Shown here: one piece after another, positions 1 to 9,357 of the stretch
How the letters are laid out: each line of letters starts with the position of its first letter
How positions within the stretch are numbered: the first letter of the stretch is position 1
Assembly (NCBI GenBank): GCA_016839655.1
Contig: JAEOTW010000158.1
Span: 1 to 64,000 of the forward strand
Length of the DNA stretch: 64,000 nucleotides
Origin: Promethearchaeota archaeon
GTDB lineage: Archaea > Asgardarchaeota > Lokiarchaeia > Sigynarchaeales > SOKP01
Direction of reading: 5' to 3'
Notes under the pieces: generated by a model
The model's input: only the letters and a program-made list of their open reading frames with translations
The model's database searches: none
Told to the model about the DNA's origin: nothing
Made by a program: the position numbers and the translations under genes

Positions 1-757
1 AATTGAGCATAAATATTGATGAATCTGGATCAGATTTAGACATCTTTATCTTTATAGTTTTTTCAATACCAGTCAGATCTGTGGGTGGAGGTTTATTTAA
101 TCCCATTAGCATATGATGATGAATTGCTACTGGTTTAGGTTTATCTAGTTTTTTAGCAACCTCTCTTGCCAGCATATTTACCTTTCTTTGATCTAAACCA
201 AGTTGACAAACATCAGCGGGGAGATAAAAAATGTCTGCGCACTGCATCAATGGATATAAAATTTGGGAAGCATATAATTTATCAGATTCGCTCCTCCCCA
301 TAATTTGTGTACATCGTTTTACACGTTTTAAGGTTGTTTCTATCCCTATTTTAAGTACTAATTCCCAATATTTGTCTTCTTTTACTAGATCTGAAGCATA
401 AATAAATTCGATTTTACTCAAATCCATTCCACATACTTTCCAAACTTCTATGAAAAAATCTCCTACTTTTTTAATGACTTCTAAATTACCACCAAACTTT
501 TTGTTAGCTGCTGCATGCCAATCAGCGACCAAAAACTTAAAACGTATCCCTGCTTTTGTAATTTTATTCACATTAATAGCTCTAAGGAGTCCTTGAGCAA
601 TATGAATATTTCCAGAAGGCTCAAAACCATCATAAGCGTATATTTCTTTATTATTGTCTACTTTCCATTTTATCATTTCTCTTAATTCATTTAAATCAAT
701 GATTTCTTCTCCAACTTCTTCCATTAAAGCGATTTTTTCATCTAAAGTTAAAGACAT
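1..757 (-). CDS. tyrS: Tyrosyl-tRNA synthetase, C-terminal part outside window
   Basis: Class I aminoacyl-tRNA synthetase that charges tRNA-Tyr. The start is ATG at 757 (MSLTLDEKI) and 252 codons are visible before the window edge. The signature GFEPSG lies near residues 44-49, a HIGH-equivalent HIAQG follows near 52-56, and a KMSKSDP motif lies near the edge. The central stretch with CTQIMGRSESD, YPLMQCADIF and LGLDQRKVNMLARE is, from memory, closer to plant/protist TyrRS than to typical archaeal TyrRS, which carries HLGH. A TATA-like box about 23 bases upstream suggests a leaderless transcript. The family call is certain; the eukaryote-like affinity needs a tree. Confidence 0.95.
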   Translation of the reverse strand, partial: MSLTLDEKIALMEEVGEEIIDLNELREMIKWKVDNNKEIYAYDGFEPSGNIHIAQGLLRAINVNKITKAGIRFKFLVADWHAAANKKFGGNLEVIKKVGDFFIEVWKVCGMDLSKIEFIYASDLVKEDKYWELVLKIGIETTLKRVKRCTQIMGRSESDKLYASQILYPLMQCADIFYLPADVCQLGLDQRKVNMLAREVAKKLDKPKPVAIHHHMLMGLNKPPPTDLTGIEKTIKIKMSKSDPDSSIFMLN

Positions 758-773
758 ATTATCTTTCACTAAA

Positions 774-786
774 CCTTATATAATTT
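774..786 (-). promoter_or_regulatory. TATA box of tyrS, probably leaderless
   Basis: On the minus strand the sequence reads AAATTATATAAGG, with its centre about 23 bases upstream of the tyrS ATG. Archaeal transcription usually starts about 25 bases downstream of the TATA centre, which would put the start at the A of the ATG. This is an inference from spacing only. Confidence 0.4.
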
Positions 787-840
787 AGGAAATATTTTGA
801 TTGATATAACATTTATGGAATTTAGAAATTCATTGTTAAT

Positions 841-1407
841 CTAATTGTCATTTCTTGCGAATTTTAATCGATATATACCTCCTGGAAACCATAAAACGAT
901 GCCTAATAAAGCGCCGAGAAAGAATGTAATAGGATCATTCCATAAGAAAATTTTATAGATGATTGTTATGGAAAGAACTCCAATTCCAATCAATAATCTT
1001 AGGGGATGTTTAATTTTGTTATTTATTGCTTGATGAAGGACGTAAAAAAACAGAATAATTGCATGACCACTTAAAGGGATAATTATAACATACCTAATGA
1101 AAGAAAAAATTGCTACGATAATACATTCTAATAACAATAATGTGTAGAGAATTTTATCCTCTTTCTCATTCCAGAGCCAGATCATCTCACCTATTAGAAT
1201 TCCAAAAGGGAAAAAAACGGGAATCATATATATAGGAGGTGTTAAAATACTTAGCGTTTCAATAACAGTAATAACAAATGGGTAGCCTCTAAAAGCGAAA
1301 AAAATTATTGATAGAAAAGTAATAATTAATCCAGATCCGTAAATAATAATAATTTCCCTTATTGAAGGTTTTAACTTAGCTAGTAAAGTCCTCATTTTTC
1401 TTACCAT
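841..1407 (-). CDS. Polytopic membrane protein of unknown function
   Basis: The 188-residue product is dominated by hydrophobic segments, about six predicted membrane helices, with a basic N-terminus (MVRKMRTLLAKLK) and a short basic tail. I do not recognise the family with confidence. Residues PLSGHA in the middle and a later WNDPITFFLGALLG segment loosely recall the PSGH and H-x3-D-x3-G elements of PAP2-type lipid phosphatases. However, the catalytic His of the last motif is not visible, so this is only a weak analogy. It lies between tyrS and ppdK on the same strand with 82-83 bases of AT-rich spacer on each side. The start could also be the second Met, four codons later. Confidence 0.6.
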   Translation of the reverse strand: MVRKMRTLLAKLKPSIREIIIIYGSGLIITFLSIIFFAFRGYPFVITVIETLSILTPPIYMIPVFFPFGILIGEMIWLWNEKEDKILYTLLLLECIIVAIFSFIRYVIIIPLSGHAIILFFYVLHQAINNKIKHPLRLLIGIGVLSITIIYKIFLWNDPITFFLGALLGIVLWFPGGIYRLKFARNDN

Positions 1408-1489
1408 TTAAGTATTTGAAGACTCTAATTTAAGATTTGAGAAATAATATGAAAATAAATAGCAAATTGAACAAATATAGATAATAGAC

Positions 1490-4183
1490 TTATTTTTGTC
1501 GCTCTTCAATTACAGCTTGAGCAGCAGCAATGCGTGCTACTGGAATTCTAAAAGGTGAGCAGGAAACATAATTTAATCCAATAGAATGAGCAAACTTAAT
1601 TGAGCTTGGTTCACCACCATGTTCTCCACAGACTCCTAATTTCAAATCAGGTCTCGTCTTTTTACCCAATTCAATGGCCAGTTTCATTAATTTTCCAACT
1701 CCATCTTGGTCAAGAATTTCAAATGGATTGTCGTCTAAAATTTCTTTATTTAAGTAGATTGGAAGAAATTTGCCTTCAGCATCATCTCGAGAGAAACCGA
1801 ATGTCATTTGTGTTAAATCATTTGTACCAAACGAAAAGAATTCTGCTTCAATTGCAATCTCATCAGCTGTTAGTGCGGCTCTAGGAATTTCTATCATTGT
1901 ACCAAACTTATAATCTAAATCAACATCATAGCTTTTAATTGTATCTAAGGCTACTTCCATTAATTGTGCTTTAACAAACTGCAATTCGGAAATCATTCCT
2001 ACAAGAGGGATCATTACTTCAGGGATTACATCAATTCCTTGGATTTTAAGCTCGCAAGCAGCTTGAAAGATTGCTTTTACTTGCATCTCATTGATTTCCG
2101 GCCAAACAATCCCAAGTCGGCATCCTCTGAGGCCCATCATGGGATTTTCTTCGGAAAGAGACCTAATTAAGGCAATTACTTTTTTCTTCTTCTTTATTTC
2201 ATCATCTAGTGGGCTTGTATCTAATAAAGATTTCGATAGTGCATTAGTCATTTTGAGCTCTTGACTTTCTAATAGTACTGTAGCTAATTCAGGTAAGAAT
2301 TCATGTAAAGGAGGATCTAATAAACGAATAGTTACTGGTTTGCCTTCCATAATTTTAAAGATCTCCATAAAATCTCCTTTCTGCATTGGTAATATCTTAT
2401 TAAGAGCATCTTGACGGTCTTCTGTCGTTCTTGCCATTATCATATTCTGAACTACAGGTAATCTCTCTTGTGCCATAAACATATGTTCAGTCCTTGTTAG
2501 CCCAATACCTTCAGCTCCAAATTCTATTGCTTTTCGAGCATCCATAGGAGTGTCAGCATTAGCTCTTACACCTAATGTTCTAATTTCATCTGCAATTTCT
2601 AGTAATTCTAAAAACTCACCTTTGATTTCAGGCTCAACCAATGGAACTTTACCCTCTATTATCCGTCCAGTTGTTCCATCAATCGTGATAAAGTCCCCTT
2701 CTTTTACAACCATTTCAGCAACTCTAAATTCCATATTTTCTTCATCAATTTCAACATCCTGAGCACCTACAACAGCTGGTTTACCCATTCCTCTTGCAAC
2801 TACTGCAGCATGTGAAGTTTTCCCACCAAATTGGGTTAATACACCACTTGAAGCATAAAGTCCGTGCACATCTTCGGGTTTTGTTTGAGGTCTTACAAGG
2901 ATTATCTCTTTATCTTCTTGATTTGCCATTTCCTCTGCTCTATCAGAATCAAAAATTGCTATTCCAGAAACAGCTCCTGGTGATGCGTTGATACCATGAG
3001 CTAAAACATGAACTATTGAATTCTCATCAATACTTTTAAACAATAATTTTGCTACTTTTTTTGGATCTATACTCATTATTGCTTCTTCTTTAGAGATTAA
3101 TCCTTCTTTAACCATATCAACTGCAATCTTAACAGCAGCAGAAGGTGTTCTTTTTCCATTACGAGTTTGCAAAATATTTAATTTTCTATCCTCAATTGTA
3201 AATTCTATGTCTTGCATATCTCGATAGTGTTTTTCCAGATTTTCCATAGTTTTCAGTAGTTCTTTGTATATTTTAGGAAACTCATCCTTCATTTCTTCGA
3301 GCTTTTTAGGTGTTCTTATACCAGCAACCACATCTTCTCCTTGGGCATTTGCTAAATATTCACCAAATTTAACTTTTTCTCCTGTTGAAGGATCTCTTGT
3401 AAAGGCAACTCCAGTTGCAGAATTCCAACCTTTATTTCCAAATACCATTGTTTGAATATTGACAGCTGTACCAAAATCCGGAATACTGTTAATTTTTCGA
3501 TATGTTATAGCTCTCCTATTATTCCATGATTTAAAGACTGCTTCGATTGCTAAAAATAATTGTTTGAAGGGATCTTGTGGAAAGGGAGATCCAATTTCTT
3601 TTTCATATAGTGCCTTATAGTCAGCTATAATTTTTTGTAAATCATTTACTTCTAAATCTGTATCCTGAGCATCTCGGCCGAGAGATCTCTTATATTTATC
3701 TAAAATTCTCTCGAACTTCTCATCTCCAATTCCCATACAGACATCACCGAACATTTGGATGAATCTTCTCCATGAATCATAAGCAAATCTGGGATTTTCT
3801 GTTTGCTCTGCTAACCCTAAGACACTCTCATCATTTAAACCCAGATTAAGTACTGTGTCCATCATACCCGGCATTGACATGGGTGCACCGCTCCTGACCG
3901 AGACTAGTAGAGGGTTTTTAATATCACCAAACTTCTTTCCTGTGTTTTCCTCTAATTTTTTCAGATATTCTATGACGGTTGGTTTTATAGCATTCATTAT
4001 TTTTTCAGGATTCCCAAAGTAAAGGAGACAGGCTTCAGTTGTTATTGTAAATCCCGGAGGGATAGTAAGTCCTAAATTGGTCATTTCTGCGAGATTTGCG
4101 CCTTTTCCCCCAAGGAGGTTTTTCAAATCCCTATTTCCTTCGTTAAATCCGTAGACAAATTTCTTGTTTTCAGTTGTTGTCAT
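1490..4183 (-). CDS. ppdK: Pyruvate, phosphate dikinase
   Basis: Interconverts pyruvate, ATP and phosphate with phosphoenolpyruvate, AMP and pyrophosphate, serving gluconeogenesis or pyrophosphate-linked glycolysis in the cytoplasm. The length of 897 residues is typical. The ATP-grasp N-terminus shows GGKGANLAEM (about residues 25-34). The swivelling phosphohistidine domain has GGKTSHAAVVARGMG with catalytic His at about 458. The C-terminal TIM barrel has LTRTEHMF, GTNDLTQMTFGFSRDD and GVCGEHGGEP, with the catalytic Cys near 852. All key motifs are intact. The gene stands alone with a TATA-like box 66 bases upstream. Confidence 0.98.
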   Translation of the reverse strand: MTTTENKKFVYGFNEGNRDLKNLLGGKGANLAEMTNLGLTIPPGFTITTEACLLYFGNPEKIMNAIKPTVIEYLKKLEENTGKKFGDIKNPLLVSVRSGAPMSMPGMMDTVLNLGLNDESVLGLAEQTENPRFAYDSWRRFIQMFGDVCMGIGDEKFERILDKYKRSLGRDAQDTDLEVNDLQKIIADYKALYEKEIGSPFPQDPFKQLFLAIEAVFKSWNNRRAITYRKINSIPDFGTAVNIQTMVFGNKGWNSATGVAFTRDPSTGEKVKFGEYLANAQGEDVVAGIRTPKKLEEMKDEFPKIYKELLKTMENLEKHYRDMQDIEFTIEDRKLNILQTRNGKRTPSAAVKIAVDMVKEGLISKEEAIMSIDPKKVAKLLFKSIDENSIVHVLAHGINASPGAVSGIAIFDSDRAEEMANQEDKEIILVRPQTKPEDVHGLYASSGVLTQFGGKTSHAAVVARGMGKPAVVGAQDVEIDEENMEFRVAEMVVKEGDFITIDGTTGRIIEGKVPLVEPEIKGEFLELLEIADEIRTLGVRANADTPMDARKAIEFGAEGIGLTRTEHMFMAQERLPVVQNMIMARTTEDRQDALNKILPMQKGDFMEIFKIMEGKPVTIRLLDPPLHEFLPELATVLLESQELKMTNALSKSLLDTSPLDDEIKKKKKVIALIRSLSEENPMMGLRGCRLGIVWPEINEMQVKAIFQAACELKIQGIDVIPEVMIPLVGMISELQFVKAQLMEVALDTIKSYDVDLDYKFGTMIEIPRAALTADEIAIEAEFFSFGTNDLTQMTFGFSRDDAEGKFLPIYLNKEILDDNPFEILDQDGVGKLMKLAIELGKKTRPDLKLGVCGEHGGEPSSIKFAHSIGLNYVSCSPFRIPVARIAAAQAVIEERQK

Positions 4184-4242
4184 TTTTTTTAACCAAAATC
4201 TTAATAATCATCAACTCGATAAAATACAAACAACACACTTAG

Positions 4243-4255
4243 TTTTTATATTTTA
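4243..4255 (-). promoter_or_regulatory. TATA box of ppdK
   Basis: The minus strand carries TAAAATATAAAAA centred about 66 bases upstream of the ppdK ATG, implying a leader of roughly 40 bases. No clear Shine-Dalgarno sequence precedes the ATG. It is supported only by composition and position. Confidence 0.3.
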
Positions 4256-4349
4256 CTTAGATGACTTGTATAACAATTCTTATAATAGAAAAGTATCGAT
4301 AGTGAAATAAAATTTTCGAAAATAAGACAAAGACTGAACAATTATTCAT

Positions 4350-5159
4350 TTATTTCTCATTAAAAGCATCAAGCAATTCCCAAATTCCATTTATAATGAA
4401 ATCAGGTTTATATTCAGTCTTCTCTATTGCTTGTAAAGTTGTTTCTCCTGATAAAACGCAACAAGTAGTTATTCCAGTATCGAGGCCCATTTTTATATCA
4501 GTATAAAGTCGGTCTCCAAAAATAACAGCACTTTTAGGTGAGAGATCTAATTGATTTAACTTAAAAAGAAGCATCTCTTTATTTGGTTTGCCAAAAACCT
4601 TTGGCATTCTTTCGGTAGCTTTGTATAGAAGTGCTGCAATCCCTCCTGCATCTGGAATATATCCTTTCTCAGTTGGGCATCTATTATCGAGATGTGTAGC
4701 AATATAAGGAAGTTCTTCCTTTTGAAGAAAGTAAGAAGCTTTTTCTAAACGTTCATAAGTTAATTCTTGATCAAATGCTAGCACTAAAATTTCAGGATTA
4801 TCTTCAGTTAATATGAATCCCTCACTCGTAAATTCGTTTTTAAGAGATTGAGTTCCTAATAAAAATATGTGTTTAAAATTATTTTCTTTAAGGTATTCTA
4901 ATGTAGGATGTTGAGATAAAATGATATTTTTCCGAGATATATTTAGGTTAAATTTGTTTAATTTTTTGAGGTAATCTTCAGTAGATATACTCGAATTATT
5001 TGAAAGAAAGAAGAAATTTTTGTTCTTTTTCCTCAATATATTAATCAATTCTTGAACTCCGCGGAATAAATTATCGCCTAAATAAATTGTACCATCTAAG
5101 TCAAAGAAAAAAACTTGCTTATTAGTTAATTCGAATAATTTATTGGTATGATTATTCAT
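4350..5159 (-). CDS. HAD-superfamily sugar/nitrophenyl phosphatase, NagD type
   Basis: A 269-residue HAD hydrolase of subfamily IIA. Motif I is FFDLDGTIYLGD near the N-terminus (nucleophile and general acid Asp). Motif II is FFLSNNSS, and the conserved Lys lies in VFGKPNKEM. Motif IV is FGDRLYTDIKMG. The C2-type cap sits between motifs II and III. Members dephosphorylate small phosphorylated metabolites such as phosphoglycolate, p-nitrophenyl phosphate or sugar phosphates; the exact substrate cannot be read from sequence. It is the last gene of the minus-strand run that starts with the aldehyde oxidoreductase, separated from the SCP2 gene by 63 bases, so co-transcription is possible but not certain. 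Confidence 0.88.
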   Translation of the reverse strand: MNNHTNKLFELTNKQVFFFDLDGTIYLGDNLFRGVQELINILRKKNKNFFFLSNNSSISTEDYLKKLNKFNLNISRKNIILSQHPTLEYLKENNFKHIFLLGTQSLKNEFTSEGFILTEDNPEILVLAFDQELTYERLEKASYFLQKEELPYIATHLDNRCPTEKGYIPDAGGIAALLYKATERMPKVFGKPNKEMLLFKLNQLDLSPKSAVIFGDRLYTDIKMGLDTGITTCCVLSGETTLQAIEKTEYKPDFIINGIWELLDAFNEK

Positions 5160-5222
5160 TTTAGATTTATTGCAAATTTTAAATTTAAATTATTAAGAAA
5201 AAAAAAATAGAAGTTGTGAATT

Positions 5223-5645
5223 TTAATAAAATTCAGTATCAATCATCGTAGTAGAAACTACAAGTTCTTGTGCTGCTCTAGTAGCTCTTAGAACTTTAGC
5301 CATGTCACCTTTAAGTTTAAATTTTCCGGCGAGCAAACCACGAATTGGATCCAATTCTTTCTTTAATACTTGTACCCATGCATCATAAGGTCCGGAGTAA
5401 ACATATTCCGCATCAACTTCCTCACCCTCTTCTACGATTCTAGCTCCTGTGCATTCCCCATGATATAGTCCAACAAACATCCTAATTTCATGGTCTAAAT
5501 TTCCAGAAGGCTCAACAATAAAAAGAAAATCACCTTCCCATCCATCAGGGGGAAAGCCTTCTGGTCCAGCTGCATCCTTATAATTTGGATTATCATTAAT
5601 CGCTTTTTGATATGCTTCAGCCCATTTTGGTGTTCCAAATTTCAT
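5223..5645 (-). CDS. SCP2-like sterol/lipid carrier protein
   Basis: A 140-residue single-domain protein. The C-terminal part has the SCP2 signature of a hydrophobic-basic helix region, LLAGKFKLKGDMAKVLR followed by TRAAQELV. The middle contains the beta-rich part with DAEYVYSGPYDAWVQVLK. SCP2 domains bind lipids or acyl-CoA. It lies 83 bases downstream of an acyl-CoA ligase gene on the same strand, which fits a role in presenting or sequestering fatty acyl groups. An AGTGAT sequence just upstream of the ATG may serve as ribosome binding site. The ligand is unknown. Confidence 0.8.
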   Translation of the reverse strand: MKFGTPKWAEAYQKAINDNPNYKDAAGPEGFPPDGWEGDFLFIVEPSGNLDHEIRMFVGLYHGECTGARIVEEGEEVDAEYVYSGPYDAWVQVLKKELDPIRGLLAGKFKLKGDMAKVLRATRAAQELVVSTTMIDTEFY

Positions 5646-5728
5646 TTTTTATCACTTTTATCTTATATTTTTGATATTTTTTTTATATTTTATTTAATTA
5701 AATTTTCAATAAATATTTCATTTTTCTG

Positions 5729-7441
5729 TTACTTTATTTCTCCCCTTTCCCTCATCTTAGCAATTTCTTCATCTCTGAGCTTTCTCTTAAAGAGTTTCAT
5801 AACCATTGTTAGGGGTAGATCTTTTCTAAATTCTACATACTTAGGTACCGCATAAGGTTTAACTTTAGGTTTCAAATATTCAATTATATCTTGTTCAGTA
5901 ACCTTTCCTTCGTATTCTTTATTTAGTGCTATAAATGCCTTTACTCTTTCACTACCGGGACGTTCTGGATCTGGAATTCCAATTACTCCAGCAACTTTAA
6001 CTGCGGGATGCTCATGTAGAATATCATCAATAACTCTTGAATATACCTTATTACCCGATACGTTAATCATGTCTTTGATACGGTCTTCAATATAAAAATA
6101 TCCATCTTCATCCATTCTGCCAATATCTCCCATCCGGAGCCATCCATCTTCAGTTAAGCCCTTGTTTGGTGTAGGCCAGTAACCTTTCATAACCTGCGGA
6201 CCACGCACCCAAATTTCACCAGTTTCTCCAAATGGAACCTCTTGTCCTGTTTCTGGATCTACAAGTTTTACGTCTGTGTCTGGTAACGGGACACCAACAC
6301 CAGTTTTCTTTTTTAACATTATTCCAGTTACCTTAGAAAGAGGTGAAATATTAACTGTTGCAACTCCAGTAGTTTCTGTAGCACCGTACCCTTCTCCCAT
6401 TGGAATGCCGGTTTTATTCTCAAAATGCCCAACAACCTCCTCTGGTATTGGTGCTGCCCCTGATAGATAAAAAATGGGTGATTTAGGAATATCTAAATCT
6501 AAGAATCTTATATAATGAGCAGGAACAGCAGTTACCATGAAGGGACGATATTTTTTTATTGAATCTACAATTCTAATCATATCTCTCGGATCCATTAAAA
6601 ATATTTTAAGACCCCATGATATGCTAGCGTGAATAGCAAGATGTCCATACGCATGGAAAATTGGAACACAAACTACAACAGCAGCTTTTCCAATAATCCC
6701 TGGTTTTATTGGATCCATCATCCAATGTATGGCTTGAATTACATTAGTTGTAATATTATAGTGAGTTAACATGGTACCTTTCGGAATTCCTGTTGTACCG
6801 CCTGTAAACGGTAAAAGAGCAAGATCTTCCATTGGGTTTAATTCAACTGTTTTTTCAAGAGGTTCATATTTCTCAAGTAAGTCTACTAAAGAAAAATATC
6901 CTTCAGTGGAGATTTCTTCCATTTTAGGTAATTTATAATCAGGAAATATTCTGGTTGGAGTATAAATGATGGAGTTAATTTCAACTTCATTTTTTACTTC
7001 ATTAATGCGTTCAAGACGTCTATAAGAACAAAATACTGTTTTTGTTCCACATTCTTTTATCTCATGAATTAAATCATCAGTTTTATGCAAAATACTTAAT
7101 GGAACATGCACCACTCCAATTTTTAATGCAGCATAATCTACAAAAATAAATTCTGGGCAAGAAGGTAGAACAGATACAATTTTATCTCCTTTTTTTAAAC
7201 CTAAATCTAATAAAGCATTAGCTAATTTATCAACTTTTAATTTGAGTTCTTTATATGTGATTTCTTCATCCACATAGACACATGCTATATTTTCAGGATA
7301 GTTATTAGCACTATCTTCAAGAAATTGATATATATTTATTTTTGGATAGGGTTCCATTGAATGTTTAAGCTTAAATGGCCCTACAAAATATGATTTTAAC
7401 CAAGGTTTATCTGCATATGAACTTTTTTTTTCTTCACCCAT
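5729..7441 (-). CDS. AMP-dependent acyl-CoA ligase
   Basis: An ANL-superfamily enzyme that activates a carboxylic acid with ATP and CoA to acyl-CoA. The P-loop-like motif FTGGTTGIPKGTMLTH, the GEGYGATETTG motif and the hinge region WLRMGDIGRMDEDGYFYIEDR are all present. The C-terminal LPLTMVMKLFKRKLRDEE keeps the adenylation Lys, although the usual Gly before it is Met. An upstream in-frame TTG would add four residues. I prefer the ATG at 7441 because GGTGA lies five bases before it, at 7447-7451. The gene follows the aldehyde oxidoreductase after a short gap. Substrate chain length is not determinable. Confidence 0.93.
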   Translation of the reverse strand: MGEEKKSSYADKPWLKSYFVGPFKLKHSMEPYPKINIYQFLEDSANNYPENIACVYVDEEITYKELKLKVDKLANALLDLGLKKGDKIVSVLPSCPEFIFVDYAALKIGVVHVPLSILHKTDDLIHEIKECGTKTVFCSYRRLERINEVKNEVEINSIIYTPTRIFPDYKLPKMEEISTEGYFSLVDLLEKYEPLEKTVELNPMEDLALLPFTGGTTGIPKGTMLTHYNITTNVIQAIHWMMDPIKPGIIGKAAVVVCVPIFHAYGHLAIHASISWGLKIFLMDPRDMIRIVDSIKKYRPFMVTAVPAHYIRFLDLDIPKSPIFYLSGAAPIPEEVVGHFENKTGIPMGEGYGATETTGVATVNISPLSKVTGIMLKKKTGVGVPLPDTDVKLVDPETGQEVPFGETGEIWVRGPQVMKGYWPTPNKGLTEDGWLRMGDIGRMDEDGYFYIEDRIKDMINVSGNKVYSRVIDDILHEHPAVKVAGVIGIPDPERPGSERVKAFIALNKEYEGKVTEQDIIEYLKPKVKPYAVPKYVEFRKDLPLTMVMKLFKRKLRDEEIAKMRERGEIK

Positions 7442-7446
7442 ATTTT

Positions 7447-7451
7447 TCACC
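7447..7451 (-). promoter_or_regulatory. Shine-Dalgarno site of acyl-CoA ligase
   Basis: On the minus strand GGTGA sits five bases upstream of the ATG at 7441. It decides between this ATG and the TTG four codons upstream, which would lie over the site itself. Confidence 0.6.
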
Positions 7452-7480
7452 AATAATTAAAAAAAATTGGAAATAATTAA

Positions 7481-9349
7481 TTAATAAATTATATCTATTG
7501 TCCAATCTAGACCAAGTTCTCTAAGTTTTTCCTTGGTAGGAATACCATTTTTATCCCAACCTCGAAATTCATAATAAGCGTCTAGAAGCGGGTCTAAATT
7601 AACTGTCTGTCCTTCAGCAGGGCCTTCGGGAAGAGGTTCCTCTAATAAACGAGCTGGTAGAGTATCATCTTTTCTAGATATACCTTCCCTTACATTAAAA
7701 ATTCTAGCAAGATTATATAGTCTTTCACCCGTTTTCCTAAAATCTGTTGCTGTGAATTCATAACCCAATAATTTAGATATCAATGATGCCCAATCATCCG
7801 CACTAAGAACTATCCCCATAAACTTACAACCTCCAATAGCATCAAATACACCAAATCCATCTTCTAGGTCCTTTAGAATAAATGTTTTTTCTGGGATTTC
7901 CTGAAGGGGGTCGCCTACATCAGCATCTTCAACAAGCATAAAAGGCATTGATAAAAATGCAGGTCCTTCAATCCATGCAGTAATATGGTCACCACCACGA
8001 TTTGCTGTTGCATATGCTAATCCCGTGATTTTAGCTGCTCTACTATCATATGCGGGGAGTTCTAAACCTTTCACTTGCATAGCAAATTTCATTGAGTCAT
8101 TTCCTAGTTTTTCCGCCATATTCCTAGTTCCTTCCGCCATTAAATCGCCAATACCTTCTCTGTTACTTATTTTTGGAATAAGATCAATTACTACATCAGC
8201 ATCACCAAAATTTAATTCAATTCCTCCAGTTTGTTCATTAGTTAATATTCCCTTTTGATAACATTCCATTGCAAAACTAATTGTATTTCCAGCAGAAATA
8301 GTATCAAGCCCATATTCATTACAAAGGAAATGAGCTAAAGTAATAGCCTCCAAATTGTCGACACCACACATTGTCCCTAGGGAACCTATTGACTCATATT
8401 CGGGTCCTTCTCCCTTGCTTTTATATTTTCCTTCCTTAATTTCAGCTAAACGACCACAAGCAATTGGACAAGCAAAACATGGTTTTCTTTTAGTAAGAAT
8501 AGTATCATTAATTGCTGTTCCATTTATTTTTTCTAAATTAGGAAAAACTCCAGTTTGCCAATTGTTTGTTGGTATACCACCTTTAACTCCTACTAAATCA
8601 ACCATAGTAGCTGTTCCATATACTTCAAGCGTCATTTTTAATAGACTTTGGTTCACCCAATCGTACCTTTGTTTAGCTTCTTCTTTATATTCCTCTGGAT
8701 TTGCTACTTGAATCTTAATATTACCTTTAGCTGCAAGAGCTTTTAAATTTTTGGAGCCCATTACAGCACCTACTCCGCATCTTCCTGCTGCTCGTCCCCA
8801 ATTAGGTTTATCACAATCATTCATAATTGCTGCGAATTTGACTAGTTTCTCTCCTGAAATGCCAATACAAGAAACATTAAATTTGTCTCCCAATTCTTCC
8901 TTTATAGTTTTCGTTGTATCAGATGTATTTTTACCCCAAAGATGAGAAGCATCTCTTAACTCTGCTTTTCCATCTTCAGTAACTAGATACACTGGTTTTG
9001 GAGAAATTCCTTCGAATATTACTCCATCATAACCAGATCTTTTTAGATCACGTCCCCAAAAACCAGCCGAATTTGCTTGCCCCCATATTCCCGTAAGGGG
9101 TGATTTTGTAACAACAGAGTACCTTCCTGTACTTGGTGAATTTGTGCCTGTTAATGGCCCTGTCATAAATATTAACTTGTTTTCAGATCCTAATGGATCA
9201 ATTCCTTTTGGGACTTCTTCGATAAGGTATTTTGTAGCTAACCCAGCTCCTCCTAAATATAATTTTAGAGTTTCTTCATCTGGAAATTCTTCTGTGATTT
9301 TGCCATTTGTTAAATCAATTCTCAGTATTTTACCCATATAACCGTAAAT
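7481..9349 (-). CDS. aor: Tungsten aldehyde:ferredoxin oxidoreductase, probable AUU start
   Basis: Oxidises aldehydes to carboxylic acids with ferredoxin, or the reverse, using a tungstopterin and one [4Fe-4S] cluster. Counting from the upstream GTG at 9358, the cluster ligands are C-x2-C-x3-C at residues 294, 297 and 301 (PCFACPIACGR) and Cys511 in IGGCKF. The pterin-binding regions GPLTGTNSPSTGRYSVVTKSP and AAGRCGVGAVMGSKNLKA are intact, and the length is normal. The start is unusual. The only upstream GTG overlaps a strong Shine-Dalgarno GAGGTG (9358-9363). ATT at 9349 is eight bases downstream of it and gives MYGYMGKIL, which matches the usual AOR N-terminus. The ATG at 9337 lacks such a site. 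The gene leads the operon with the acyl-CoA ligase. Confidence 0.95.
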   Translation of the reverse strand: MYGYMGKILRIDLTNGKITEEFPDEETLKLYLGGAGLATKYLIEEVPKGIDPLGSENKLIFMTGPLTGTNSPSTGRYSVVTKSPLTGIWGQANSAGFWGRDLKRSGYDGVIFEGISPKPVYLVTEDGKAELRDASHLWGKNTSDTTKTIKEELGDKFNVSCIGISGEKLVKFAAIMNDCDKPNWGRAAGRCGVGAVMGSKNLKALAAKGNIKIQVANPEEYKEEAKQRYDWVNQSLLKMTLEVYGTATMVDLVGVKGGIPTNNWQTGVFPNLEKINGTAINDTILTKRKPCFACPIACGRLAEIKEGKYKSKGEGPEYESIGSLGTMCGVDNLEAITLAHFLCNEYGLDTISAGNTISFAMECYQKGILTNEQTGGIELNFGDADVVIDLIPKISNREGIGDLMAEGTRNMAEKLGNDSMKFAMQVKGLELPAYDSRAAKITGLAYATANRGGDHITAWIEGPAFLSMPFMLVEDADVGDPLQEIPEKTFILKDLEDGFGVFDAIGGCKFMGIVLSADDWASLISKLLGYEFTATDFRKTGERLYNLARIFNVREGISRKDDTLPARLLEEPLPEGPAEGQTVNLDPLLDAYYEFRGWDKNGIPTKEKLRELGLDWTIDIIY

Positions 9350-9357
9350 TTTCTTCA

